Below, piece after piece: positions 22,756 to 34,860 of a DNA stretch of 64,000 nt; the first letter of the stretch is position 1, and each line of letters begins with the position of its first letter. This DNA comes from Saururus chinensis. Its lineage: Eukaryota > Streptophyta > Magnoliopsida > Piperales > Saururaceae. The notes below the pieces were generated by a model. It was given only the letters and a program-made list of their open reading frames with translations, was not told the origin of the DNA and did not search any database. The stretch spans positions 31,816,592 to 31,880,591 of the forward strand of contig CP141143.1 of assembly GCA_035235625.1 (NCBI GenBank). Direction: 5' to 3'. The translations under genes and the position numbers were made by a program.

Positions 22756-23105
22756 TGATGTGTCTGGGGATGGCACAATCGGTACCTAGGAGGTCTACGA
22801 AGTGAAAGGGAAGGAAGAAGGAAGAAAGGGGAGGAAATCTGAGTTCTTTAATTGCATAACTAGCAAAACAAGAGAAGACCGCCCCATATAGGGGATGACC
22901 AGTCCCCTAGGGAGTTGTGCCAACCCCAACCAGGCCGGTCCGGTTCCCTAGGTAAACCCGCCAATTAGTGGTTCGGCTAGCCCGGGCCACTAACTGAACC
23001 AGCATCGTTTTACAACCAAACCAAACCAAAGCAAACTAAAATATAAATAGTTTAAGGCAGCATAAATAAAAGAGATAAAATAGAATTGGATCATCGTGCA
23101 CAACA
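22756..23105 (-). repeat. 5' LTR of the minus-strand Ty3/gypsy element
   Basis: 350 bp, TG...CA, differing from the 3' LTR by scattered substitutions and small indels (for example a short deletion near 23040 and another near 23090). Confidence 0.93.
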
Positions 23106-23110
23106 CCCCT

Positions 23111-23956
23111 CCATATGTCCATGGTTACACATTGTGGCCATAATAAGTGGTCACAAAATATCTTTTGGCATAATGAAAGGAAACCCACTTATCTATTTGG
23201 AACCAAAGCCATGGACCCTATTATATGAATCTTTGTGAAGCCGTATGGCTTAGAGAAATAATTGGGTGCTCTAAGAATATCACATGGGATTTAGCACATG
23301 CGCCATCAATCCTGACGATTGATGGATCTTGGAGTAATTAATTTCCCCTAGGGCAGTACTAATAATGAGGCCCACATGCAGAGTACTTGCATAGCCACAT
23401 ACAAAAGCACTAGCTTATATTTAAAACTAGAGTTTTTTCAACCAAGGAGAAATGAAAAGGCAGCAGGAGGTCCGATTTCCGACTCCATATTTCTAAAAAC
23501 TAACCCATCAAGTGAGGTTCTGGCCGTGAAGCGAATTCCAGCCATGAAGTGAGGTTCAACTAGAAGGTATACTCACTCGCCCCTAGTAAAGCAGTGATTT
23601 GCGGCAAAGGTTGGCGGCCCATCGAGGGGTTAATCAGGCAAAGCTCAACGGCATCAATCAGTCGGCAACTTCCGTGGTAATGGCCTAATATTCAAACTCT
23701 AGTTTTTTTTTATAGGCAAATACATGATAGTTCATTTATTGTGTTATGGGGCACACAATAGGCAGTACTTGCATACACACGTACAATACATAGTAGTGTT
23801 ATCATGTTATCAATAATGGCATACGATGTACAACATTGATAAGTCATGTTATCATGTATGGGAGGCATACATATCATGTTATCAATAATATGATATAAGA
23901 CATTGAAAAGTCATATTATCGTGTATGGGAAGGCATCTTATAGTGTTAACAATAAC
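23111..23956. other. Intergenic; AT-rich 'catgttatcaataa' repeats at its right end
   Basis: No gene seen. From about 23740 the sequence repeats variants of ATCATGTTATCAATAA, a word shared with 28950-29240, 37870-38090, 38830-39110 and 39940-40110. This suggests one old host element underlies those segments. Confidence 0.45.
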
Positions 23957-23961
23957 ACAAT

Positions 23962-25576
23962 TTCTACGCCCCGACTTTTATATTAATTTAAAAGTTGGAA
24001 TTTTGTAAAATTTGTAATCGAAGGGGACTCAAATCATCCGTGTATAAATGAGAAACCTTTAAAAATATTAAATTACAAAAGGGACAAAATTCCAAAAGTA
24101 AGGGCTATACACGCCACAATATCATGTCAGCATAAATATACAATGCGAACAAAAAGGCATCAAGTAAAACTAGCATATCGGCCTTTTTTTTTTCCACGGA
24201 CCATTCTATTGCAACTCCAAACTAGTGTTTATACCTACAATATTTGGGGGTGGTGAGTATAACGCTTATACCAAGTAGGTAGTATTAAATTCTACTAACA
24301 TGTTGTGGCAAAAAGAATCTTAGTACAAATTGATAATTTAGAAATTAATGTTAAATCATTTGCATAGCTTAAAACAAATATATTTCATTCACATAATGTT
24401 GTCGATACTAAAACATATAGGCTTAGGTTCATGGGGCAATAGGATCAGAATAAGAGGGGTGGGTTCCTATAATACCCCAATTCTTGAGCACGCTAAAAGC
24501 CTCATTATGCAATATCTAGGAGTAATAAACTCATACAGTTCTTGAGTTGCATGCGACAGGTGTATAACTTGAAGGTACTTTAAAAACAGAGCTTAGCTCT
24601 AACACAAAAATAGGTTTTAGAATAGCCTACCCTCGTGAAGCTTTCACTCGGTGTCGGCTTAAGTGCGGCGGGTGGCACCTCCACTTGTGCCAAGATAGTC
24701 TTCTTGTCCAGCTCAAGTGAGATGGGTATAACCTCCCCTAGCGCTGGGAAGATCTCCACTTTCAACCCGAGAGTAGCGGACAAAGCCTCCTCTTGCTCCG
24801 GGTGATTTTCCTCTTTTAGAGAGGCTAACTCAAAAAATGGACCCACTCACTACTTAGTGCGCCCCCAAATTAGCTAGGATTGGTCTTTTAACGGAAGAAA
24901 TAGGGCAAGTAATGGCTTAGAAACAAGAGTTTAAAGCTTTAAAGCGGGCAAAGGTTAAAAGATAGGAGAGGAGAAAGGGGTAGGGAAAATTGGAAACCCC
25001 CCTCCCTCTCCTTAAATAGACAAAGAGGACTATCGGATGCATAACACATGTCACGCATCCAACAACTGCAGGAGCATGACAGCCCATGCTCATGCAATCA
25101 ATCGTAGGCCTAGCCTACTGTTGATAGGCTAGCATGTGGCTAGGCTGATGCCTACTTGGTATGGTAGGTTTAACCTGCCGCAATGCGGCAGATCCCCTAT
25201 CGCAGTAGGTGTTGTGTCAACGTGCTGACTAAAATTGTTTTAAAAAAAACTCAATAACTCATTAACCCCTACTTGGATTCATTCTGATGGGCTCATATTG
25301 ACAAGCCCTTTGAAACCAGACCACACAAGGGTATATTCCCTTGCGAAACAAAGGTGGGTCCCACCTATGACAAGTTTCTCAATGGTGTAGCCCATGATCC
25401 TAATGTCAGATTTTTGAGTTCTTGGGCTCAATAGAAATGTCTCTATGAGCCCTATGACCAATCTAAGAGGCCTAAAAAAAGGATAAGGTTTAAACAACAT
25501 CAAATTTGTAAGGGGTTCTTAGACCTGAAAACTCAAAATGGACCTGAAGGTATATTTTCAAAATCGGGTTGTTACA
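23962..25576 (+). repeat. Solo LTR, family D (1.6 kb), 5-bp target duplication ACAAT
   Basis: The left end TTCTACGCCCCG (a decayed TGTAACGCCCC) and the right end CGGGTTGTTACA form the inverted ends usual for large plant Ty3/gypsy LTRs. ACAAT lies directly outside both ends (23957-23961 and 25577-25581). A TATA-like 'ccttaaatagacaaag' near 25010-25026 suggests plus-strand transcription. No internal region or partner LTR is present. Confidence 0.72.
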
Positions 25577-25581
25577 ACAAT

Positions 25582-26290
25582 ATATGAACATAGTGAGTAT
25601 GTGACCATCATTTGGGTAGTTACATAATGTTAGTGAACACCACTCTTTGATTTTGGTTACGACCCATTGTTAATTTATATGTGTGTGTATAACATATTTT
25701 ATAGATGAAGGCTACAAAAATATAGTCAAATGGCAGAATAAATGAAGGCCTTAGAAAAGAAGAAGACAATTTATGAGGGGAGACCGAAGCTAGGAATAAA
25801 CAATTTTCCTGGTGGACTTTGCTATCAAAAGACCTCGTTGAATCAAGGCTGGGATGAAAGGCAATTTTGGAGGAAACTGGGTTCTAGCTGGTATACGATT
25901 ACGAGTAAATCATAATCTCGAGGCTACTCCTAGATGTTCTAATAGGTGAGTGCCGGGACAATTCATAAAAGGTGTTTAACATTTGGGGGACCCTCATAGA
26001 GGAAGACGTTGTAGTGATCATAAGTTTGAGGGCAAAAAGAAACCCATTGAAGTTGGATAGTGGTGATGGGAAGGTTGCCCAAGGCAAGGGGCAATTCTTC
26101 AAAAGGTTCTTCTCAGGGAAGTGACCAGCGAATAATCTCATTGAAGAAATTTTAAAAAAAGTGACAAAAAATAGGCATGTTGTCTCCCACGAAGATAGCA
26201 CGCTAGGCCATCTTGCACACAAGGGCCCTTGTAATTTCACACAGAGTAGCATATCTATCTCCCCATCTCTATATGGCTTCCTCAATGACT
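25582..26290. other. Host sequence between solo LTRs D and C; no intact gene
   Basis: It contains short A-rich stretches and a minus-strand open frame of 136 codons without recognisable domains. It is likely a piece of the same old element that continues after the C insertion at 28794. Confidence 0.4.
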
Positions 26291-26295
26291 CGACT

Positions 26296-28788
26296 TGTAA
26301 TGACCGCAAATTTACGGTATGATTTCTTGCCTCTAATAAAACTATTTTATGAGTTTTTAATTATTTTAAATTATTTAGAAGCATATTTTTGGGAGATTTT
26401 ATATTTAGGTATGATAGAGCTCAGTGAGATGAGCACAAAAACCTAAAAACATACGAAACGGAGGCTAGGAGCGAAAGTTACAACCTTGGGAAGCATGCCA
26501 CATAGGCGGGACCCACTTTTTAAGTGCAAGATAACCTACCCATGTAGTCTAGTTTCGAAGGGCTTGTCGATACGAGTCCATCAGTATTAAGAATGCACCA
26601 TTCCGACTTCGGGATAGAAAGATATTAAATTTATAAATTTATAAAAATAAAAATATATATTTATATTTTTATGCCATATGGCAGCATTAGACAATTGACG
26701 CATGCATCAGAATTATGACATGTGTTTGACACACGTCAATAATGTGTCAGACGTGTATCTGACGTGTGATGCGTGTTTGACACACGTCAGACACACATCA
26801 ATTTGGTTCTATTATAAATAGGCGTCAGCTTTCATTTTGAAAATCATTCTGAAACTTCTTTTCTTCGTTTTTCACTCGTTTTAAGTCCGTTTCCTTCTGT
26901 TCAAAAAGTGTTCTTAGCTAAATTGAGGGTGTTCTACATAATGGAAGCATTCATTCCTTAAGATAGTGACCCTATATGGGGGAAACACTCTGGGGCAAGG
27001 GGAGATTTTGTCCGTAGCCTACGGGCACGAAAAAAGAGTTTCTAGAGTCGTTTGGAGTCCATTTTCTTCCGTTGAAGAGACATTCTTACCTAAATCGAGC
27101 ATTCTGAATGTCATGGTGGGGTTATTTTCTTGGTTGGAGACCTCTAGAACCCCAAAAGTGGACATCCAATGTTGTGGTGTCTGATTTATCGGTTTCAAAC
27201 TCGCGCAAAAAGCGACGTAGGGGCTTTTATCCTTTCTTATGACATGATTATAATATTTGGTTGTGCTTTAAACTTATTATTTATATGACTCTCACATGCT
27301 ATGCATTAGAGATTACTTTCAAGTTATGATTTATGATTTCTACATATATATATTTGATCTGTCGAATGGTTAATTGTTGAGATATAATATGATTTATATA
27401 TCACTATTATGTATATTCGATTAGTCGAATGATTTGCCGCTGGAAGCGGATATGTTTTATACTACATGCATTATGATTGCCTCATATATAATAGTTTGAT
27501 TGAATATTTATCCATGGATCTTGATATAAAGTATACACGGTGGAGCGTGTGAGATAGCGACAAACTAGCTTCGCCACTATTTTCATTGCAAATGAATACA
27601 ATATATTTGAAAGATGGTTTTAGAGGACTCGTCCTTGTTGAAAGGAGGATACTCAAGATTATTTTTGAAAAGATGTATAAGCATGGTGATTGAGTCACTA
27701 AGGAGAGACAAAGAAGGGGTAATTGTCTCATTGGAATGAGCAACCAACCTTGCCTTTGTAGTCGTTGATAGTGATGTTCCCATGTCTTGTAGAGGTGGAG
27801 CTACGATTTTCAAAAGGATAAACATTGGGATAGAATGTTTTTAAAGAAAATAACTCTTTTAGGAGTCTGGGAACTCTAGGATATTTGGATTGAGTCTAAG
27901 ACTCAAGATTATGAGTCTGGGACTCAAGACTATGAGTCTGGGACTCATGAGTGTTTTGGTTGTCATGAGCTATTGTTGGGCGCCCTAATAGAGCTCTGTT
28001 GACTAGATGAGGACACAATTAATCCAATTTGGAATCGGATGCACGGTACCTATTTTAGCTTGGTGAGCCCATAACAAAGGGCAAGACCCTTGATTCGCCC
28101 CTAACGAAGGGCAACTATCAAGGCTATGCGCGCTTGGATAGAGAGTATCATGGGAAGACTCTCTACTCTCTAGATCTCGGCGCCCCATGAGCACGGGTGA
28201 CTCTTTTATCTACAAGCACACATTATTTTGAGATGATCTGTGGAAAAGTAAGAGGTCACTGCTTTGTACCCGCAGCAAATTCTTATTAATATATATATGC
28301 CTGGGACATTGGTAGCGAGCCGTGAGAGCTTGCAAACCCTAGTAGCATCTTCGATATGTAGGAAGAAGCTCTAGGGGTGGTTTTGGGTGAGAGGCACACC
28401 CTGTTTTCATTGAAAAATATTATATATGATATATGCTATGAAACTGCTATGTGTTTATTCGTGTTTGATTGTATAAACTCCCCTATTGAGTATTTTAAAA
28501 TACTCACCACCCCCCAGACTTTGCAGGACTCGACGAAGCTTAGTGTGCGGGTAGAAGGGCCTACTCCAAGTTTTATCAATGTGATTTTAAAGATTTCAAC
28601 CGAAGCGAAATGAGTAAGAACTTTCCTTATTATTTTTCTCTTGTGTGTTTGTACATGGACCGTGGTTCTTGGGAAATTATTATTATATTATCGCATAAGG
28701 CGAGCGGCTACAGTCGCAGGCCTAGGTAAACTCCGATATCTTTATGAAAAGAAAATTTTATATGCTTCCAAAATCCCGGGGCGTGACA
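26296..28788 (+). repeat. Solo LTR, family C (2.5 kb), 5-bp target duplication CGACT
   Basis: The ends are TGTAATGACCGC and GGGGCGTGACA, with CGACT directly outside both (26291-26295 and 28789-28793). A TATA box 'attataaatagg' at 26811-26822 sits downstream of a cluster of ACGT-core motifs, implying plus-strand transcription. The 3' part shares an ordered set of words with family B near its end ('tactcacc', a C-rich run, 'tttgcagg'). No pol sequence inside or beside it. Confidence 0.85.
26720..26822 (+). promoter_or_regulatory. Putative LTR promoter: ACGT-core cluster plus TATA box (family C)
   Basis: ACACGTCA, CAGACGTGT, TGACGTGT and ACACGTCAG occur within about 75 bp, ending roughly 20 bp before 'attataaatagg' (26811-26822). 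TGACG/ACGT-core words are known binding sites for plant bZIP factors. The regulatory role is inferred. Confidence 0.5.
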
Positions 28789-28793
28789 CGACT

Positions 28794-30232
28794 ATTGTGG
28801 GGAGGTACAACTAGGCAGAAGTAGTTTATGACATGTTGTGTTGCAGCATATCCTTAGCCCACTACAACATCAGGAGCAGAAAAGATGAGGACTCCACTAG
28901 TTGCCATTCTCATCAGGGCTTCATTCATGCTACAGGTAAAATTTCGTATTATTGATAACATAATTACTTGTATTATCATAGACTTGATAACACAAACACA
29001 TATTAGCATTTTAGGTATATCGTGTTTTCAAAAACATGATATTACAATTAGCGCATTTTAGATAACATACTAATGTGATTTGCATGTTATTGATCACACG
29101 CTAGTTAGGTTAGCGTGCTTTCAATATCACGATAAATTACCATATAATGTATCTTCAATTACATGATTTGAGAATTTCGTGTAGTCAATGATGCAATTAG
29201 TTTAATAAGCATGTAATCGATTACATGACATACATGATATTGAATCACTATTAATGAGATTGTTTTGCTATTGTAGGTGTGGTTTTTTTTAGCACACTTC
29301 TATATGGGCACCGAGTTCTCCTCTTATGTAGTCCGAGGTGCAAGAGGTGGTCGGGGTTTACCCCATTGCTGACAGTGTGGAGAAGGCCACTAAACTTGAC
29401 CCGGCCAACAAAAAGTTGAGGAAGAAGTTGTTGGATCATCATAGGATGATGAAGTCGTACAAGGAGATGCTTGGGTGGTTGAAGTTCAATTCCAAAGTTA
29501 TATCATGAATAACTCTAATTGCTGAAGAGGCCCACTTGATCAAGGGCCAATGGCTGACCAAGAAGATGGCCACACATTTAATAGCATAGAGGATATGGTT
29601 CTTGTTCAAACACATTGTGGCCAAACGTCAAGACAATTTTAATCTGACACAAACGTCATTGAGAGGTTTGTCATGCCACTAGATGTCATGAATGAATTAT
29701 TAACGTTGTATTGGAGAAGGCAGCCACGCATAGGTAGCGGGGTTGGAGCACCAAAAGTGTGAAAATTGTGTTGCAGAGAGTTAAAAACTCAATTGAGGTG
29801 GCCACGGGGTTAATCAAATAGATACATCATCTATATAAAGAAATTCCTCAATCGGATACCAAGCCTCCACACAAAGTCCCTCAACAAGAGAAATGTCAAG
29901 GAGCACCCTATTTGCTAATGACTAAAGAAGAGAAGTCGGAGAGGGTGAATGCTCGAGCTTGAAAATCAAGTGAAGTTGTTCGTCATTTTGTTCCTAAAGA
30001 GAAAATCTCTTCCTCAATCCAGAGATGGAGATTTTATTTTCCGTAAGTAGATCTATGAGTTTTTTTATCACTAGGTTATTATGTCATGTTATGAATACAA
30101 CCTACAATGGAATGACATGTTATCGATAACCTGACATATACTCCTTTCGTATTATCATGAAATTGATGAGGTGGTATGTCGTGTCATCAATAACATGACA
30201 TATTGTATTATATTAAAAATGACTTTTGGAAT
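28794..30232 (+). pseudogene. Old transposon-like coding relic, 5' part (interrupted by solo LTR B1)
   Basis: Around 29330-29510 a frame with few stops reads VGVYPIADSVEKATKLDP and continues Lys-rich, preceded by an acceptor-like 'cttatgtag'. It then decays with many stops. The sequence resumes directly after the B1 insertion at 36928. I do not recognise the domain. The downstream part encodes a Ulp1-like protease relic, so this may be the upstream end of the same element. Confidence 0.35.
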
Positions 30233-33200
30233 AGTAGTGTCACACCTGAGGTTTTTCCTTACATTTAATTAAAAATTTTACAAATATTTTATTTCAAAAT
30301 ACATATGTAAATTAAAAGAACCAACAAAATTCAAAACGTGTGAAAATAATTTTTGTAAATTAATTCATTATACAACAAAACTAGCATTCTCAGGTGTGAC
30401 CTGAAACAAAAACATAAAAGTAAAACCTACCATGGCCATGGGCTTTAAAAACAAATACCTACCAGGCTTTTCTGAGTACAAGTTCCTCAACAGACTGTGT
30501 TCTAATTCATACATATAAGCACAAGTCCAGAAAATAATACATTTAACTCTCACCTTAAATAATACATGAAATTGTGACACAAAAATCCACACAGCCTGAC
30601 TACAAGTCCGTTGTACTCAAAGTTGAGGAAGAACGGTCCGCCATGGGGAAAAGAGTCAACTCCAAAAAGCTATCGATTGACCTACAAAAGCCTCCCAATG
30701 AAGGGGCTAAAAAATAGGGTGAGTATTTTCATACTTAGTAAGAAAATACCGAGTAGGGGAAATAAATCGATGAACTTCATAAGTTCATACATAGATGCAT
30801 TCATGCAACAACACATGGAGCAACAAAATATGAAACATAAATATGGTCTCATACACAAATCATTGTACTAGTTAAACTTACACTAACTCTTATGTCATAC
30901 TTTTATGCTTACACTCTAAATCAGAGTCTTACCAACTTACTCGTACAATCATACACTTACACTTATAACATACACATACTCGTATGACCTTATTCATATG
31001 AACTTACTTATATGATCTTACTTGTATAATCTTACTCTTATGCATAAACGTATTCTTATGTCTTCCTTAGAAGTTCATATTTACACTTACTATGAATCTT
31101 ACACATATTTCTTACTCAAAATCTGATGCATAAAACTTACTCTTACTGTCGTACACATACTACCGACAAGTGAAGCTAATTACAATTAATAAGCTCCAGC
31201 ATTGAAAAGAAAGGGAATGTCACTGGGGCGTCACCTTAGCCTTCGGGGAGCAACTAGACATCATAGTCTTTTCCGAAGGCAAGGTACACCTATGCTCATG
31301 GGCATAGGATCAAACATATAAGAGCAGATCCATGATACTACTTACCTGAGCATGCAAATGCCCACTCTTAGGGGCCATACAATGCCAACTAAGGGCAGAA
31401 AACATATGATGCCACTCTTGGGCAAGAATCTTACAATGCCACCCTTAGGCAGAACATACAGTGTCATATATAGGCAGAAAACATATAGAGCCCACAAAGG
31501 GTAGAAACTTATAGCCTTAGATCTTGCACTGTTCGCCTTAAAACCAAAACATCTTACTCAAACTCCTCAAATGGAATCCTTTAAACCAAAGTCCTATCAT
31601 CATACCCTTACTAATTCCTTACTTATTATTCTTTCATTATAATTCTTATTACGTACATTATGTGTGTACAATTATGTTATTATCTCTTACTAATTCACAG
31701 GCCCCCAAAAGCGCTCTGAATCTTAAATCTTCAAAAATTTTGCATCCCCTAAGTCTCTTGCTTGTAGCTCCATCATACCCACTAACTCAATCCAAATTGA
31801 TCCTCCAATCTCATAAAGTCCAACCTTCGCCCATCATTCATAAGTCTTTCCTTGCACAACATACCGTTGTAATTTTCACATCATAATCTTTGAAATACCC
31901 CTTCGACAAACTTACAATCAAACACCCATAATCATGCCCATCGGCCACAGTCCACCAGCCCACAAACGAAGATCTATCACACACTTTGATCACAAACACA
32001 TAGTTCATAACAACTTACTACCGTACCCTTAGTTTTCACTAGCATACGCACAATTCACATACATAAAACATATTCATTAATCAATATTTATCATGCAAAA
32101 CATTAAGTTATAAACTCCTAGCATACTATTGCACAATCAATCTAGGCTATAATGAAATTATAAGTTCAAGGTCCCCTACCTCATAATCCATGTGAGTTTG
32201 ATGGTAAGCAAATGACTGTGGCGGTGTTGACAGTGGAATAGGCGGCCAAAAGCATCACACTGAGAGACTTGTTATCCTGAGGATTTTCAGAGATGTTGGA
32301 ATTGATCTCGATAAGGTTAGACTAATTTCACTTGAAGCAAAGGTTGGGCGCACTAAGGCAGACAAACATAAGGTCGTGCCACTAGAAATGGAAAAAGTGA
32401 CCACAAAATGGGGGGTAACTTATTGGAGGTTGACCAATAGTTTAAAACACTTGTTGGCTACAAAACGTTAAAATAAACCACAGATTACATCCAATGGCAA
32501 CAATTCTACATTGTCGAAGCCTCACAACATAGCGGAGGGCTTGTTTGCATACTCACGGACATAGGAGAGACAAAGGAGGGCTTTAACTGCCATATTGCCT
32601 AGTGATAGAGTCGTTCCATAAACACAAGTTGAGGCACTAAGGCCCGACATAGGTGGTAGACAAAGGCGGTGACATTTCTAAATGCTACCATAACCAAATC
32701 ATTGTACGGATAGTTGTGCATCAAGCACGGCTTATAGTGGAGGATATGGGCATGACATCGGTTGAGCCTTTGATGGCTTGAATCTAATGGCTGACTATAA
32801 CGACCCGACCCAAGCCGGGCCCACAAAATCACTAATAGGAAATTTACTCTTTCCTTGAGCCAGGAATCATCGTCTGAGTGCAAGAGGTACAACGTTCGTC
32901 TACGCACTACGGAGCTTTAAGGCTTCCTCGTAAGTAGACTTAGGTTGTAACAAACACGTACACACGACGAAGCTTCATAGTTCGTCGCGTGTAAAACAGA
33001 ATAAAACATATTATTATAATGATTTGGATCGGGCCAACGTTGCCTTGTCGTTGGTTGCCTACGTACGTATTGGATATTATCCCAATACGATCGGATCCGA
33101 ACGTAGTTCTGCCTAATGGCTACTACATACAACAAACATAACAAAATCATACGTATAAAATACATATCTCCGAATATTTAATCGGAGTATACAAACACTT

Positions 33201-33249
33201 GTCATATATCGGAGTCAAGCGGAAGTTAATAAATCAACGGAATCGTACA

Positions 33250-33399
33250 TCTCGCTCTACCACAGAGCGGGATCAAAATCTTATACACATATCTCGCTTC
33301 ATTACTGAATCGAGACTGAGCGCATCACTCGACTCGCTCTATCACTGAGCCGAGACCGGACACACACATCACGTGTCTTGCTCTACCCTAGAGCGAGAC
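33250..33399 (+). repeat. Array of four hairpin-forming units in family A LTR
   Basis: Units at 33250-33273, 33291-33316, 33331-33356 and 33375-33399 each read roughly TCTCGCTCTA-loop-TAGAGCGAGA, with stems of 7-11 bp spaced about 40-45 bp apart. The fourth has an 11-bp stem with one G-T pair. Three corresponding units survive in A2 near 41198-41308. Confidence 0.65.
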
Positions 33400-33410
33400 A
33401 ACACACATTA

Positions 33411-33915
33411 TGGCATATAAGTACACATCACGGCATATAAGCACACATCATGAATATAGGCACATAGCATAGTATATAGGCACATAGCATGGCATATAGG
33501 CACATAGCATGGCATATAGGCACATAGCATAGTATATAGGCACATAACATGGCATATAGGCACATAGCATAGTATATAGGCACATAGCATAGTATATAGG
33601 TATATAGCATAGTATATAGGCACATAGCATAGTATATAGGCACATAGCATGGCATATATGTACATAGCATGACATATAGGCACATAGCATAGCATATAGG
33701 CACATAGCATGTCATATAGGCACATAGCATAGTATATAGGCACATAGCATAGTATATAGGCACATAGCATGGCAAATAGGCACATAGCATGACATATAGG
33801 CACATAGCATAGCATATAGGTACATAGCATGGCATATAGGCACATAGCATAGTATATAAGCACATAGCATAGTATATAGGCACATAGCATGACATATAGG
33901 CACATAGCATAGCAC
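33411..33915. repeat. 20-bp minisatellite in A1, about 25 units
   Basis: The unit is GCACATAGCATAGTATATAG with small variants (agtatatag, ggcatatag, gacatatag). It is absent from the sister LTR A2, so it expanded in this copy. Because the unit contains no stop in several minus-strand frames, it creates long artificial open frames of repeated MCLY/AMLCAY text. Confidence 0.95.
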
Positions 33916-34614
33916 ACACACAGTTCTATAATAAAAACGGGAGATCAAAAAAGCTTACTGCCCTCATGTTTCGTATAGTAGTGGTATACAGAGTTGCTCA
34001 CATGAGCATCCTCCCCTTCAGATCCGAAGATATTAGACGGAGCTTCCTCTAGCCTCCATACGCTCCTCGTCTTATATCGAAAGACTATGTATAAATGTTC
34101 TCCTTACCGGAGACTCCTCTCATTTTCTGTGCCCGTGAGCAGTGGACAGAACCTCCCCTAGTCTGGATTACTTCTCTTGATGTAGCTTGGCAACTTCGGA
34201 CAGAATCCCGTCTTGCTCTGGGCCCATATTTATTGTTCGTTGCTTGAGGATGATGGGTAAAGCCTCTCCTTGTCTCGGGGCATTTCCTCCTTATACAGTT
34301 GCCGAATCAGAGAACGGACCTCTCCATCGCGTAGAACATACTCGATTTAGTCAAGAACGCCTCTTGTACCGACTAAATCGGAGTGGGGATGGCCAAAAAC
34401 AGAGAAAATAAAGTTGGTCGGTGCATGAAGATAACGGGCAGGACCTCCTCTTGTCTTGAGACGTTTCCTCATCATACGGTCTCCAACTCGAAGAACGGAC
34501 AGCTCCATTGCATAGAGCATACTTGATTTAGTAGGAAACGGGTCTTCAACGGCCTTAATCGGCCTCAAAACGATTAAAAACGGAGGAAAGGAAGTTCTCC
34601 TTGAAAAAAGAGCT

Positions 34615-34860
34615 CAAATGGGGTTTATATAAGCCCCGGTGTGCCAAAAACCGCGGCGCGCCGCAAAATCAAACCGCGGCGCCGCGAAACTGCGGCGCCG
34701 TGCCGCACAAAAATGCGACGCCACCAGAAACGGCGGCGCCCGCCGTTTTCATGTGCCGTGCGCCCGCGGCGCATCGCCCGCGCATGACGCGCGCGTCATG
34801 GCAGCACGTTATGCGCGCCGTGATTGCGCGTGTTGTGCGTGCATCCATCGCGCACGTCGC
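34615..34860 (+). promoter_or_regulatory. TATA box and CpG-rich leader of solo LTR A1
   Basis: 'gtttatataagcccc' (34623-34637) is followed by about 200 bp rich in CGGCGCCGCG and CGCGC words, in marked contrast to the AT-rich surroundings. In A2 the TATA is 'gtttaaataggcc' (42303-42315) and only a short GC-rich remnant follows. This is probably the start of R/U5. Confidence 0.5.

Larger units (their letters stand above)
17664..23105 (-). mobile_element. Ty3/gypsy chromovirus-type LTR retrotransposon, nearly full length, minus strand
   Basis: LTRs at 22756-23105 (5' LTR of the element) and 17664-18032 (3' LTR) are very similar, both TGATGTG...GCACAACA. The exact target duplication CCCCT is at 17659-17663 and 23106-23110. 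A primer site TTGGTATCGGAGC (minus strand, 22743-22755) abuts the 5' LTR. Gag, protease, RT, RNase H, integrase and a C-terminal chromodomain-like segment follow in the expected order. Close LTR similarity and long open frames make it younger than the intron-3 element. In-frame stops and frameshifts make it non-functional as read. Confidence 0.96.

Noticed and set aside
19818..22758. Plus-strand frames up to 129 codons across the second Ty3/gypsy element
   Set aside because: Antisense shadows of the gag-pol frames on the minus strand.
24580..24846. 88-codon minus-strand frame resembling a soluble protein
   Set aside because: Located in solo LTR D, opposite to its likely transcription, with no domain I recognise.
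33411..33915. Regular repeat array that could be mistaken for a CRISPR array
   Set aside because: Units are contiguous with no unique spacers, and the genome is a plant nuclear genome.
33408..33948. Four overlapping minus-strand open frames of 78-169 codons (MCLYAMLCAY repeats)
   Set aside because: They are products of the 20-bp minisatellite, whose length is not a multiple of three and which lacks stops in several frames. No conserved sequence.
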